Source: Orbilia blumenaviensis
Lineage: Eukaryota; Ascomycota; Orbiliomycetes; Orbiliales; Orbiliaceae
DNA: 64,000 nucleotides
NCBI GenBank assembly: GCA_036872755.1
Contig: JAVHNS010000008.1
Span: forward strand, 1,488,001 to 1,552,000
Direction: 5' to 3'
A program made the translations under genes and the position numbers. Shown here one piece after another: positions 42,365 through 54,238 of the stretch (position 1 is the stretch's first letter; each line of letters opens with the position of its first letter). The notes under the pieces were generated by a model. That model made no database searches, had not been told where the DNA came from, and saw only the letters and a list, made by a program, of their open reading frames with translations.

Positions 42365-44349
42365 ATGTCTTCTTCAGGACCTCCCGAGACCGAACCCCAG
42401 CTTCCAACAGACCCCTCCACTGCATCACCGGCAGTTCCTCCCTTCTCGACAAATCTACGTACCATTTCAGACCCTTCCTCTGATGCCTCCCACCCGCTAA
42501 ACGCCGTCAATGCCGCCCGTCGGCCTCCTATCCTCCCATTCTCCCCGTCCTCTCCTGTAGTCCCCACTTCCTCAACAACAACGACGACAAAAGCAGAGCT
42601 TCCAAAAGATGCAAAAGATATGCAGGCGATCCTCAAAGCATTTCACCAGAAACGCCAACATTCCATGACAGGTTCGAATGCTCCTACACTGGCTACAGGC
42701 ACGCCTGGTGGTGGTTTCATGGGCGGAGCCTTCAACCCCACTGCATCTCCCCGCTTAAACCGGCCGAATGCCCCGACCTGGCAGTCGTCACCAGTGTCCG
42801 GCGCAGCATCAACACCACAAAAACAGTCTCTCGGTTTTCGCCGAGGCTTAAAGCTCCCAGGCGGCCTCCCGGGTACTGCTCCAAACCCAGTAACTGGTAG
42901 TGGTCCTGCAGCTGCTGCCACCAACGGCTCCGACCCCGCTACCGGCTCCCTGTTCAACAAATTCTCAAACTATGTCGATACTGCCACCGGATCCCTAAAA
43001 TTCGCCGGAAAAGCTGTGATTCACGGCAAAGGTGTGGATTTCTCCTCAGGGAGCACATTCCGTATCTCACTAGACGAACTGGAATCTCTTGACGAATTGG
43101 GCAAGGGAAACTACGGAACAGTATATAAAGTCATTCATCGGAAACCCAAAGTCCGGGTCCCTGGCGCTGGCGTCGCTCCGGCTTTGTCTTTAAAAACTTC
43201 CCTTGGATCATCCAATGATAACGGTACAGAACCGGTAGAAGATAAGCACTTGAGTGGTGTTGTTATGGCCATGAAGGAAATAAGGCTTGAGCTCGATGAA
43301 GCTAAATTCGCAGCTATAATCATGGAGCTTGACATTCTCCACCGTTGTGTCAGCCCTTATATCATCGACTTTTACGGTGCATTCTTCCAGGAAGGCGCTG
43401 TTTATATCTGTATAGAATGGATGGATGGTGGATCGATGGACAAGCTCTACGGTGATGGTGTCCCAGAACATGTTCTCAAAAAGGTAACATGGGCCACAGT
43501 AATGGGTCTCAAGTACCTGAAGGAAGAGCATAACATCATTCACCGAGACGTGAAGCCCACGAATATCTTGGTCAACACTAAGGGTGACGTCAAATTGTGC
43601 GATTTCGGGGTTAGTGGGAACTTGGTGGCCAGTATTGCGAAAACGAATATCGGGTGTCAGAGCTACATGGCACCTGAAAGAATTGCAACAGGAGCAAATG
43701 GTAATACGCCTGGAATAGGAAACAAAGATGGAACTTACAGCGTCCAAAGCGATATTTGGAGTTTGGGGTTGAGTATATTGGAATGCGCTATGGGAAGGTA
43801 TCCATACCCGCCAGAAACATATAATAACATATTCAGCCAGTTGAGCGTGAGTAATCCCTATTATTTCAATCCTTGTGCCCGGAGATGTGCTAATATACAA
43901 TGAAGGCAATTGTGGACGGACCGCCGCCGGATTTGCCGGATGAGGGGTTTTCGCCTCAGGCTAGGGATTTTGTGAGACGGACCCTACATAAAATACCCAA
44001 AATGCGGCCGACTTATGCCGCTTTGCTGCAGCATCCGTGGTTGTCGGAGATGCAGGTTACGACTCAGACGATTACTGAGGAAGAGGAGCCGGAGGAAGGT
44101 GAAGAAGCACCAAGTGTAGAACAGCAACAACCAGCTACACCATTGACAAGCGGTTTCCCGGAGGTCAGGGATTGGGTTGTTAGCCAGCTAAGAAAGAGGG
44201 AAGAAAAACTAAGAGAAGGGGGTAGATGGGGAGGAGCCAAGCCTGCTTTACACAGTGTGGCTTTAGATAAGGTCGTGAGTCCCGTGAGGGAGACACCTAG
44301 GGAGGACGAGTTAGCAGATGGGGTTGGAGGATTGACGGTGAACTCGTAG
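42365..44349 (+). CDS. PBS2: Pbs2-type MAP kinase kinase
   Basis: MAPKK of the high-osmolarity (HOG) pathway; it phosphorylates Hog1 in the cytoplasm. Two exons, 42365..43846 and 43906..44349, joined by a 59-nt intron (GTGAGT...GAAG) in phase 0, giving 641 residues. The long Ser/Pro-rich N-terminus carries a docking-like basic-hydrophobic motif FRRGLKLPG. The Pbs2-specific block VDTATGSLKFAGKAVIHGKG precedes the kinase domain. Catalytic residues: glycine loop GKGNYG (246-251), Lys304, HRD Asp395 and DFG Asp413. Activation-loop Ser423 and Thr427 (VASIAKT) are the MAPKKK targets. A hydrophilic insertion (about 258-297) between beta-strands of the small lobe is normal for filamentous-fungal Pbs2. 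It has an acidic C-terminal tail (DVD-like docking region). Confidence 0.94.
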
Positions 44350-45233
44350 GTCAGCTTGGACTGATACTACTTTTTGATTTTGGCCGGCTTTTTGATTTTC
44401 TTCCTGACTGTTCATAAATTCCCTGTCAAATTCTCCTTTTTTTTTTTTGTTATACATATGAGCTTCTTTTTGGACCTGTTTCCTTCACCCCGTTTTGATT
44501 GCAGATTCTTCACCATATCTTCCTATTCTTCTTAGTCTTTGTTCTTGAGCGCGTGTGTTTTGGCCCGTTTTTTCTTCTGCCTCGATTCATTTATACTGGC
44601 ATATTACAACGTCTTATTGTTCTTCTACGACGCTGATATACTACCCCTTTCTTATTCCCCTTTCCTCCTTCCCCCGTTTTGTCTACCTTTGCCCTTGGGT
44701 TCTTTTGTGTGCTCGTTATAGATGAGATACCTTCGCTTCGAATTCTCCTCCCTTCTTCACTATCCCTTTTTGCGGTCGCTGCTCTTGATATTCCGCTATG
44801 ATTCATATACTCTGTCTACTTTGGGGGTTTAGTAAGTAGCATACTTTTTGGTGGGGCGGTACATAGTGCTTATGTGAAGTATACAAATTGATGATCACTC
44901 GCATGGTAATGGGATAATCCTGGTCTGTAAATGAGAGTGTAAATACTTCCTTCTACCTAGGTATGCATTAATATCTCTCTCTTTGTGAGAAAAATGAGAA
45001 TAAAAATATATTATTTGGTATCAAAACTTTGTTGAGACTAGTTCACGAAACCAGGTTCAAGTCAGGTATTATAGAGAGTGTCTGACTGACTAAGGTTACT
45101 ACTTTATGTATGCCTCTCCAAAACAATGGGTATCTATGTAATTTGTGGTATTTTGAGCTGAATGGAAGCCGTTTGGAGCTCCTCAATTAATCAATATATC
45201 ATCCGCCCTCAAGAATGTAGCTTCACAACAAAA
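44350..45233. other. convergent intergenic region
   Basis: PBS2 3-prime flank and the end of the broken F-box gene. T-rich, without a recognisable gene; a TACCTAGGTA palindrome lies at 44954-44963. Confidence 0.45.
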
Positions 45234-46565
45234 TTATCTATTATGTTGACTTTGGTCAATCTGCTGTTGCTCCTGCGTATACAAGCGACGAAATCCGTTC
45301 GAATACCACCAGGTTGCTAAATAGGCCAGAATGTTTTTAAAGTCGTAACCGCGATGGATCCTACCTCGTGAGGTGGACGTAGCTCCTTGCAACTGACCAT
45401 TCCATCCCGTGTCCCAATCAGCCCATGCCGTGTGTGCTTTCAGCCACTCGACTTTTGGAAAGGTAACCCTTGAAAGCGCTATCAACCCGGAAAAAGCGGC
45501 TTTAAAGTTTTCACAGCATATGAGTTTGACGTTTTGCGGTGGTGTTGGGAAGAATCCTGGATGGAAGAGACAGTATGTAAAGCGAAGTTCTCGGAGTTTG
45601 GTAAGTTTATCAAAGGCTGATTGGAGATGTTCTGGTTCGGTTGAAAATTTGCCAAATGGCTAGTCGAAGTTGGTACCGTCATATTCTTCATTGGTGATGC
45701 TTAGGGTTTCTAGGTTGACGGCTGCAGATAAATCGTTTGCTACCTGGGCTATTAAATCCCTAACGTTCTTGTCGAGTCTGCGGAGAAGATATACGAGCCC
45801 GAATCTTAGTTCGGTAATATATCTGGGGTCGAATATTTCTATGCTTGAATAGCTGTAGAATAGAACCTGCAGCTTGATCGATATCCCTCTTGAAGGATTC
45901 GATTCGTAGTATTCTGCTATTGCTCCGAGTTCGGCATGTCTTTGCGCTAGAGATTTGAGGTCGGCAGAAGTATCTTGTAGTCGTATATGTATGTTTTTGT
46001 AGTTTCATGTAAGCATAGTCCATGCATGCATATGCGCATCCTGTCCAAACTTGATTGATTTACAAAATTCCACTCACCGCGTAGATATATCTCGACATAG
46101 TCAGGTTTCAGCCGCCCACTTAATGTCACCATCAGCATTTGATCGAAGGCGACACCGAAGTGACCCATATTATTCCTCTTATGAAGCGCTACCCCTTGTT
46201 CGCTGTAGCCAAGGGCGATAGCTCACGCTTGTGGTATCCCGCATTTGATACATATGGGTAGATCAATGAATCCCAGTTTTGAGGAGTTGGTAAAACGCTC
46301 CCTCCCCAACTTGTATTTGCTGGCGTATCCGAGGAAATGACCGTCGTTTTTATCTTCTGAATCTATCTCAATCGATCTAACAAACCCCAGGCAAGGCTAG
46401 ACGCTGAAGGGCAATGGGGCCTATCCGCTTGCATGTGGTGAGAAGGTTGATTACGTCCTGTGACGTTATACATTCAAAAATTTCAATGTGGAGCTCTGAT
46501 GGTATGGTTATGAATGAAGCTGGTGCGACCGCCGAGCTCGAGTTTGCAGGTATTGACGTCTCCAT
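45234..46565 (-). pseudogene. F-box protein gene disrupted by an in-frame stop
   Basis: The first segment (46565..about 46380) encodes a clear F-box: IPSELHIEIFECITSQDVIN and LLTTCKRIGPIAL. F-box proteins recruit substrates to SCF ubiquitin ligases. After likely introns, downstream segments encode the leucine-rich substrate-binding-like body, including KLGFIDLPICIKCG, DQMLMVTLSGRLKPDYVEIY and DLKSLAQRHAELGAIAEYYE. One long frame then runs from about 45970 to 45234 and is open except for a single TAG (45662..45660) between GTNFD and PFGKFSTEP. No plausible intron removes it without deleting coding-like sequence. So it is a recently inactivated gene, a stop readthrough case or a base error. Exon borders are not resolved. 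Confidence 0.6.
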
Positions 46566-47313
46566 TACTATAGCTAAGCTATTTCTACTTTATAAAAAAA
46601 TAAAAAAAATAAAGAATAATTAGGAGGACGTATATATAATTTGAAGCTCGAATCTGGGGCGAGGTCTCGTGCCTCAATACCACTAAAGTTCCCTTGGCGC
46701 GAGCATCAGCATGCACCTCAGCATGTCTATCATCTTGCATCTACTTTTCTACCAGTGTACAACATATCTTACCAGTGTACTATGATTTTCCTGATTATTT
46801 CTTCCAATAGACTTAAGTAGACTTCTAAGACTCCGTCTTACTGGATTTGAACAGAGACTATCTAAACAAGTGGCCTCCGCTTAAGCTACAAGTGGCATGC
46901 ACTAATTAAAACCTTGCTCCATGCAAAATCAGCGCTGGGATATCAGGCAGCGGACACTTGCATTGAGATGGAATATTTGGCAAAAAAAATAAATAAACAA
47001 AATTTAAATAAAAAGAAGGTCCGGCACTAGACTCGCAGCCGTTGGGGCCAGGTCTCGCGGCTTGAGTCCCCTCGATTAAATCTGATCAATTTGTAAATTG
47101 TTATGGGAGTGAAAATTTTTTATATTGGAAAATGCGGTAGATTAGTGCGAGAAGGCAGGAGATAATGACAAAGTATCCGACTCAACTAGATAGAACCCGG
47201 AGCTAACTAGCACTCGCGAGTATCCTAACAAAATAGCAGGTTAGCGAGCTGGTCTGGGCGCTCGGTTGACCAAGGAATTGCAATATTTGGGTTTCATCTG
47301 TTAATTAAGCTTC

Positions 47314-47315
<2 letters not shown>

Positions 47316-47345
<30 letters not shown>
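47316..47345. repeat. poly-T tract (30 bases)
   Basis: Uninterrupted T run in the gene-free region between the F-box relic and the transporter. Confidence 0.9.
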
Positions 47346-47348
<3 letters not shown>

Positions 47349-49030
47349 CGAAATGGAGTAGGTACTAGTGAAGAACACATATGTGTGTCGAGGAGAAACA
47401 ATTCGGTAATGTTTCTTGGTGTGGTGACGAAGCTGGCCACCATGGCGCAAGGTCTGACGACTCAGCTTTATGTGTGTAAATCGGTGCTGGATTTGGGCGC
47501 CCAGCGAACAGCCTCAAAAGCGGTGCAACAGAGATGCGCTGTTGGAATTACCTAAAGTGACGTCTTTGGCAAGGGAAGGTCCAGCACGTTCCCGCTCTCG
47601 GGCGCGCTGATTGGAAGGATCCCGCTGGTTAGCTTATTCTCCGTCTTGCATTCTTTCGGCAAGGGCTGAGTGACACTTTCGAATGTTCCTTTTTCTTTTC
47701 ACGAATTCTTTCGCTGTATACGTATATCCTACACTTTTGGGACGTATCTAGGTAAGGTGAGGTTAGTGTAGTAGATTTGATTTTGGTAAGTGATGCCAAC
47801 GGCAAATCAGAGGGAGATTTTCAAGGGGAAGAATCTGGGCGGGCGACACTGCCTCTCTGTATGATCTGATATGTCGGGAGACAACGGAAGGGGCAAAGGA
47901 AGATGTGGTCGGTCCCTGGAAATATCTGCAGCAGTATCGTAGGATCGGGTCCACTTTTTGTTTTTTTTCTTCGATATCTGTATCTCTCTATCTCTCGGGC
48001 CACAATCTGGATGTCGAAGGGGTACATTGCACGCACTCAGCTAAATTTTGACAGAACCCCACGAATCAACCAAGATATCGTGGATAACGTAACCGACGAC
48101 AAGCCTGATAGAAGGATACCAAGTTGTGTAACTCCGAAAAGTATGCCCGTGTTTTATGCATCTGCGGGCTGGGTGAATCTCCCCCCATCGATTGATTGAC
48201 CGCTCGAAGCATGTTTTCAGCCTGCGGGGGGGACAGGCATGCATAACCAGGATCGCTTGGGATACACCAACATTAAATCGAACGATCACATCATCGTAGC
48301 TAAGGCGTCAATAGCTGAGGGAAGCTAGTAATAGCTAGCAAGTCGAGACTAACTAGCGGCTGGGGTGGTGTTAATATCCCATCTGTCGAGAATGCATTTT
48401 CTTATTCGGGCTTGTGTGTTTTTCTTGGCTGACTGCGGTGGGCATGGAGAGAGAGATTTATGAGAAGGAGAAGGAGGTTTGGTCCCTTTTTTTTGATTGA
48501 TTGATTTGATTGATTGCTGTCTGCGGACGAATACTTAACTTTGCTTCCTCTTCTCATCATATTTTAATTATTGTTCCTTCTCTTCTTCTTCTTTCTGTTC
48601 CCATCCCCTTGAATATATTCTCCCTGGGTTGGGCATATTGTTATTACTTCTATCGTCATAATGTGTTTTGTCGGTTCCCTCTTGGCTTAGGTCTGCCTTT
48701 GCTTTCACGTTTGACGTTTGACTTTTTTTTGGCTGCGCAAGAGTGGTTACGTAAACGCTACGCCAGAACACAGGCTACACTACTCACGGCCGGCTGAACC
48801 TGGTTCCCGTTCCTTCTCGAAACTGGTACCTGAAATAGGTATCGACAGGTCCTTCTACCGGTCGCATATCGTCACCAGCTCTTGAATCCGAATCAGAGGT
48901 CGTGGTCGCTGTTGATCTACTTCTGCTTGGTCTTTTGTCTCCTTTCGCGCAATTGAGCTCGATTGCCACCAAATCGACGGGCTGCCACGCTTTACCCTCC
49001 CTCTAAATAGCAGTCTACAACAACGAAATA

Positions 49031-49061
49031 TCATCATCATCACCATCAGCAGCAGCAGCAG
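49031..49061. repeat. (CAT)n(CAG)n repeat in transporter leader
   Basis: TCATCATCATCACCATCAGC continuing into CAG units, ending 16 nt before the ATG of the transporter gene. Confidence 0.85.
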
Positions 49062-49076
49062 AATCTCGATACAATA

Positions 49077-51221
49077 ATGTCTTTTATCACCACACCGACG
49101 GCCTTCCGTCTTCGTGACGGTATGGCCGGGTTTTCTTCTGGTGATATGTCATACAATTCCACCGACTTTCTTTTACAAACTGCTGCTTCGACAGCGGCCA
49201 CAGCCTTCAAGAAACGTATCCCGCCACATTCTTCACACCCGTCATTAGGAAACCTTATTCTCTTAGTATTCGAAGCAGTACTGGAGGTCGTCTGTGTTAG
49301 TTTACCGGGGTACATTATCGCCAGGCAAGGCATGTTCGATGCCGGAAATCAGAAGTTTATCGCAAATCTAAATGTCAGCTTGTTTACGCCATGTTTGAGT
49401 ATGTCCCTCTCCCTTAGTCCGATCGTTTCCTCTGCTTACTTTGTGCGTGAATACAGTTTTTACGAAACTCGCCTCTCAGCTTACAGTCGACAAGCTTGCT
49501 GACCTCGCCGTTATCCCTGCTATCTTTGTCGTCATGACTGCAGTTTCCTACATTGGATCTGTTCTCGTCGCTAAGGCATTCAAATTCCGCCGGCGAGCCA
49601 GGAACTTTGTTATCGCTATGGGCGTATTTGGAAACTCGAATTCGTTGCCGATTTCCCTGGTGCTATCACTGGCCTTTACATTGAAGGGTTTGCATTGGAG
49701 TAAGATACCAGGAGACAACGATAATGACGTCGCCGCTCGCGGTATCTTGTATCTGCTCATCTTTCAGCAGCTGGGTCAGCTTGTGCGATGGAGTTGGGGT
49801 TATCATGTTCTGCTGGCACCGGCGAGCGCGTATACTGTTGAAGAAGGCGGTACACGAGAGGCAGATGATGGGACTGGAAACGATGCCGAAAATCCGTTCT
49901 TTGACGAAAACGACCGCTACACCGATGAACCTGTCCCCATTGTTTCTCGCACCGAATCTATCGACTCTGAAAGCGAATGGGACGAGGATCTTGAAACTGG
50001 AGAGCGTAGAAAACCATCAGACCCATTCCGACGTCCTGGATTTCCCGAATACGAAGGTCTTACGAGTCCCACTGTCGAGTCACCGCAGTTAATTATCGGC
50101 CGCCCAATCACTGGTATGAGTCGCCAAAATAGTGAGAATATTCGGAGCCATCCAGATAGGTTGAATTCCGGGTCGATGAAGGTTTTGCCTCCCGTACCGC
50201 AGAGCCTGGAAAGTGTGGCTGAAGCATTCGAGAATACGCGGCGTAGAGGCAGTGGCCAGCGACCTCACGATATTGAGACACCAGGACAATCGTCAACGGC
50301 AGTCAGCGCAAGTGCTAGCAATCTCTCGTCTCCAACTACGTCGAGGTCTGATAGTCCTGCCCGGCCAAGAGTGGGGAAACGGGATTCTAGGGTCATTACT
50401 AGCTTTCCTGAACCATCAGAGTCAGCCGTTACATCTCCCATGAGCTCGAAGACCAATCTCCTCAAGGCTGTTCCCGAACTCCGACACAAGATGAGCAAAA
50501 ACCTCGCACAGGCAACCAAGAACCTCCCTAAGGCACCAAAATGGTCGAAGAAGCCGGCTGGTTTCGTCAAGCGCTTCTTCATGGGCCTCTGGGAATTCAT
50601 GAACCCGCCACTGTGGGCTATGTTGGCCGCTCTCCTCGTTGCCTCCGTACCAGCCCTTCAAAAGCTCTTCTTTACTCCAGGAACCTTTGTTGAAAACTCC
50701 GTGACTAGAGCAGTTAAGCAGTCTGGAAACGTCGCCGTCCCATTGATTCTCGTCGTCCTGGGTGCCAATCTCGCCGGAAATACGATCCCCAAATCCGAAG
50801 ATGATCCGCTCGCTGCCCCAGGGCACCATAAAGCTACTGCCCGCCACGAACGCAATATCTTGTTGGCAGCACTGATTTCTCGCATGATCATCCCGACCAT
50901 AATAATAGCACCCATGCTGGCTGTCGCCGCTAAGTTCCTCCCGATCAGCTTACTCGGCGACCCAATTTTTATTATCGTATGCTTCTTGCTGGCGGGTGCG
51001 CCGAGCGCGTTACAACTTAGCCAGATATGTCAGTTGAACGGGGTGTACGAGAACGTGATGGCGAAGATCTTGTTCTGGAGTTATGTGGTGGTTATTTTAC
51101 CTAGCACACTGATATTGGTGATTTGTGGGTTGGAAGTGTAAGTTTAGATTCCCCGCCTACTTTCACATAGAAATTCTAACAAAAATTTAGGGTTGAATGG
51201 GCAACTTATGACAAAGCATAA
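49077..51221 (+). CDS. PIN-like (auxin efflux carrier family) membrane transporter
   Basis: Integral membrane protein of 677 residues from the auxin efflux carrier/PIN-like superfamily; fungal members (Ecm3-like) are mostly of unknown substrate and sit in the ER or plasma membrane. Three exons, 49077..49398, 49457..51137 and 51191..51221; the 31-nt last exon adds only the final ten residues (VEWATYDKA and stop). The N-terminal half has about five membrane segments: LGNLILLVFEAVLEVVCVSL, then the typical NVSLFTPCLIFTKLASQLT rebuilt across intron 1, AVIPAIFVVMTAVSYIGSVL, and the conserved FGNSNSLPISLV. A hydrophilic loop of about 250 residues (215-470) rich in Ser/Pro and acidic residues follows. 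The C-terminal half has about five more segments (e.g. VPLILVVLGANLAGN, GDPIFIIVCFLLAGAPSAL). Confidence 0.9.
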
Positions 51222-52075
51222 GTGAAAGAAGATGGAGATGTAAAAGAGGGGTCGGTTTCTATTAACGAATTTCCTAGGTTGGGTTTTAGTGTTTACTAGT
51301 ATTATTCTGGTGCATTATTTTTCACGTGGGCAGTTTCTTTTCGGGCAGTCTCTGTTTTTCTTCTTGGAAGCGCATTCTTTGAGCACATGATATCTTTTGC
51401 CTTGACTGTTCTCTTCTTGTTCGCTTGGTGTGGCTAAAGGCAGCCACCAGACTGGGTTGGTATTTGTGGTTTTTTACTCCGAGCGCAACGCTTTTTAACC
51501 GCGGTCAGGCTTGGGTTTACAGAATATTTGGGACGTCTTAACGGACAAAGTACGTATGTTTATACAGGAGTTTTTCTTCCTCTTTTGTTAGCTGTAAGCA
51601 AGTATTGTCAAGACTGTACATGCACCTGGGAATAACACTCAATGGTCTTCGCTGTCTCGTTATTCTCTGGTAAAAGTAATAGAATCGATCTAAATAGGGC
51701 TAATCACAATATAATTCCCGTCAGAGCGACCACTAGACCAACTTCCCGTAAACTCCAAAGATCCATAATAATATCTACCTAGTAATTCCTAGAGTGACTA
51801 CTATACCACTTTCTCGTTAGTTTGGAAACTGGTATTTGATCCCTGACTACTTAAGTAGTCTATGTAATCTTGGTTTTGCAGATCCCACGCTACTGAATTC
51901 CTTAAAATGCGAATATGAGCCTACATAAGTAGGTATACATCCAATCGCAACTAAAAATACGGTTACACATGTACTGAAGCCGGCACTTGTTTCCGCAAAA
52001 CCCTGGCCTGTACGATGTGTACGGAAGAATTTTAACTCATAGTCCGCTAAATGCAGGCAAGCAATAGGCTAGTTC
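51222..52075. other. transporter 3-prime flank
   Basis: No gene seen. It contains short palindromes with the CTTAAGTAG/TACCTA motifs (51770-51860, 51915-51935). Confidence 0.4.
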
Positions 52076-52516
52076 TTAGTACGTGCATAGATACATGTAC
52101 ATGTACAACGAAAATGGAAACGGCACAGCAGTGGAACGGTGCATAAGTGCGCTGAGGAATGGAGGTGTTGGCAGCCAGGTGAATATCCCGAGTGCGACAC
52201 CAGCCTGTTCGCTGGCCGTTCGGGAGGGATATCGATACCGTTCTATAGCTATTACAATCGATATATAAATACTCAGATAAGGAGCCTGTCGTATTGAATT
52301 TAGACTTGCAGGCTCAAAATACCGAATTAACATACCAAGATCGATAAAACTCAAGGAGCTCTCTACTATTATAAAACCTTCTGTCATAGATTTCAGTGGT
52401 CTTTCCGGACTGAAATCTTCGATCCGAGCGAACTCGGCCACCGATCTATTTTTATTATAAACTCTTGGTAAGTTTATAGAGGCAGCGGCGGAGGGGCGGC
52501 CTTTTTCTTTATTCAT
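52076..52516 (-). CDS. uncertain small gene or gene fragment
   Basis: Starts with an ATG at 52516 and encodes about 60 coding-like residues (ARIEDFSPERPLKSMTEG, then SSLSFIDLG). A good 50-nt intron follows: GTATGT at 52335 and GACAG ending at 52286. Splicing changes the frame to a Cys-containing sequence that stays open to beyond 52080. Unspliced reading gives 146 residues. I recognise no domain, and no clear end or homologue supports it. It is divergent to the SET gene 200 bp away. It may be a fragment of a decayed gene. Confidence 0.22.
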   Translation of the reverse strand: MNKEKGRPSAAASINLPRVYNKNRSVAEFARIEDFSPERPLKSMTEGFIIVESSLSFIDLGMLIRYFEPASLNSIRQAPYLSIYISIVIAIERYRYPSRTASEQAGVALGIFTWLPTPPFLSALMHRSTAVPFPFSLYMYMYLCTY

Positions 52517-52718
52517 TTTTGGAAACTAGTTTTTATTTTTTTGAAGTCCTATAGACGAGATATAACTTTCAATTGGAGCTACATCATTATACAAAACATC
52601 CTTAGTATAGATCTATAAAGCTTAATTCATGTAACACTAGCTATAGAATAAGTACTTACATTCTGTATATGAAAGCTAGAGATCTTCTACCTTCAAACCA
52701 ACTGCGCCATAGATCAAG

Positions 52719-53486
52719 ATGCCATCACGACCAGAGATACCCGAACTGTCCGCAATAGTACCTGGCGACAGATCGACTTACCCGAAAGACTCTATAATAA
52801 ACAATTACACTCGTCTATCCCACATCCCATCTATGGGAATGGGCCTCGTTGCCGCCCAAGATCTTCCAGCGGGTACAGCATGGTGCCTCGCATCCCTCGA
52901 CAATTATCTACCTATTCCTCGGAAAACCTTTATCGCCATCCGCCTCGCCGGTAAAAAGTACCCTGAATGGAAGAATTTCCAAAGTTCTATTGAAATGGTG
53001 GCAGTGTACTCCCCACGCTTTGATGCTGTCAATTTCTCAGTCGACAACCTTCGATTTCTTAACCATGGCATTGTGGAAGGCGAAGGAGAAGGTGGTGTTG
53101 GAAATGTCGAGATCGGTGGAACAGCGGTTGCGGAAGACTCGTTGGTGGGCTGGGCTGCATGGACGAACAGGGAGATAAAGCAGGGTGAACAGTTGGTGGC
53201 TAACTACTACGGATTCAAGAACTGTCCATGGGGGAATACCTGTGAGAAATTCTTGGACCTCACATTATCTGACAAGTTGGACTTCGATATTATGGACAGG
53301 GAGACAAAACTCGATGAGCCTGTCGAGCTTATACTGACAAGGGACCAGTTCAGTGTCTACACCCAGAGCGGACTAGAGAGAGAGATTGACAAGGCACTGT
53401 TGGCAGTGATCGCCAAATGGGGGGTGTGGGATGAGGGAAGAGGCTCCTGGGTTATTAAAGTACCGGTTGAAAGTCCATCGCAATAA
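52719..53486 (+). CDS. small SET-domain-like protein
   Basis: Single exon, 255 residues. It reads as a minimal SET fold: N-terminal GMGLVAAQDLPAGTAW matches the G-x-G-l-x-A-x-x-d-I-x-x-G opening. A central NLRFLNHG is in the place of the pseudoknot NHS motif, and REIKQGEQLVANYYGFKN is in the place of the GEELxxDYG motif with the catalytic-type Tyr. SET proteins transfer methyl from SAM to lysine in histones or other proteins. Here the usual Ser/Cys after NH is Gly, and no Cys-rich post-SET motif is obvious (two Cys, NCPWGNTC, follow). Activity on a protein is therefore uncertain. An acidic/Gly stretch follows NHG. Substrate unknown. Confidence 0.75.
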   Translation: MPSRPEIPELSAIVPGDRSTYPKDSIINNYTRLSHIPSMGMGLVAAQDLPAGTAWCLASLDNYLPIPRKTFIAIRLAGKKYPEWKNFQSSIEMVAVYSPRFDAVNFSVDNLRFLNHGIVEGEGEGGVGNVEIGGTAVAEDSLVGWAAWTNREIKQGEQLVANYYGFKNCPWGNTCEKFLDLTLSDKLDFDIMDRETKLDEPVELILTRDQFSVYTQSGLEREIDKALLAVIAKWGVWDEGRGSWVIKVPVESPSQ

Positions 53487-54238
53487 AAGGGCACATCGAA
53501 CTCTTAGGTCCAGATTGGCTTCGATCTAACCCATTAAATCAATACGCTTGTATCCCTAGCTTGGCAACATAAGGTATACAAACGAACAGACAGTTGACAA
53601 AGACTCAACAGTTGATGCTTATCCGAATATAGATTAATAGTTAGGTTCAAACAAAATTACAATGTTGTCTCCAATTAAATAGCAAGAGGACACCCAGTCC
53701 TACTAAGTCTGCAATTGCTCAGCGCTCTAAAACACGAATCCAATAATTTGAGTACAATAATTTGAAACTACACCGGTACTATTCTAGGGTCTGGGCCGGG
53801 CTACTTCGCTGAGGCTTATCTACAAGAACAGGCCAGACTAATAGTCTTATAAGTTTATATAATCTTAGCTGAGGAAGGTGTGTGACAAATGGGGGTCCAA
53901 ATAGCCAAAAACCTCCACTTCTGTGGGGAAGAAAAATTAACATGCTGTTATCAGGAGCCCTCTCTCATTTAAGCCACTAGTAACCAAGTAAAAGGCTTTA
54001 AAAAATGTTATTGTAAGGATATATCGATATTACCGCACCATTTTCTACAGTTCACGCATACAACAGACCAGTAAAATTAGGATTTTTAGAGGTCGAGTTC
54101 AATTGAATGTTGCAGCCCTTGGAAGTACCGGAATTCTGGTTGCGCCACCTTGAGCCGGTTTTTACCGATACTCTGTGGCCGGATCTGCCCGTTTAGTGAG
54201 GGATATATTGTCTAAAGGATTTGTCCGTCTCAACAAAT
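53487..54238. other. gene-free flank of SET gene and tRNA-Lys
   Basis: AT-rich, no recognisable coding frame. Confidence 0.45.

Larger units (their letters stand above)
46566..49076. other. intergenic with tRNA-like relics and transporter leader
   Basis: Contains two related segments (46640-46685 and 47028-47075), each preceded by an A-rich run and sharing GGGGC-AGGTCTCG. A third tRNA-like segment lies on the minus strand (about 46840-46895). A 30-base T run is at 47316. The last 500 bases carry a pyrimidine-rich tract (48540-48610) and a CAT/CAG repeat and look like the leader of the transporter. No protein-coding gene seen. Confidence 0.35.

Noticed and set aside
42265..42636. 123-codon minus-strand frame at the PBS2 start
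   Set aside because: Antisense of the Ser/Thr/Pro-rich PBS2 N-terminus.
43208..43909. 233-codon minus-strand frame over PBS2
   Set aside because: Antisense shadow of the conserved kinase domain.
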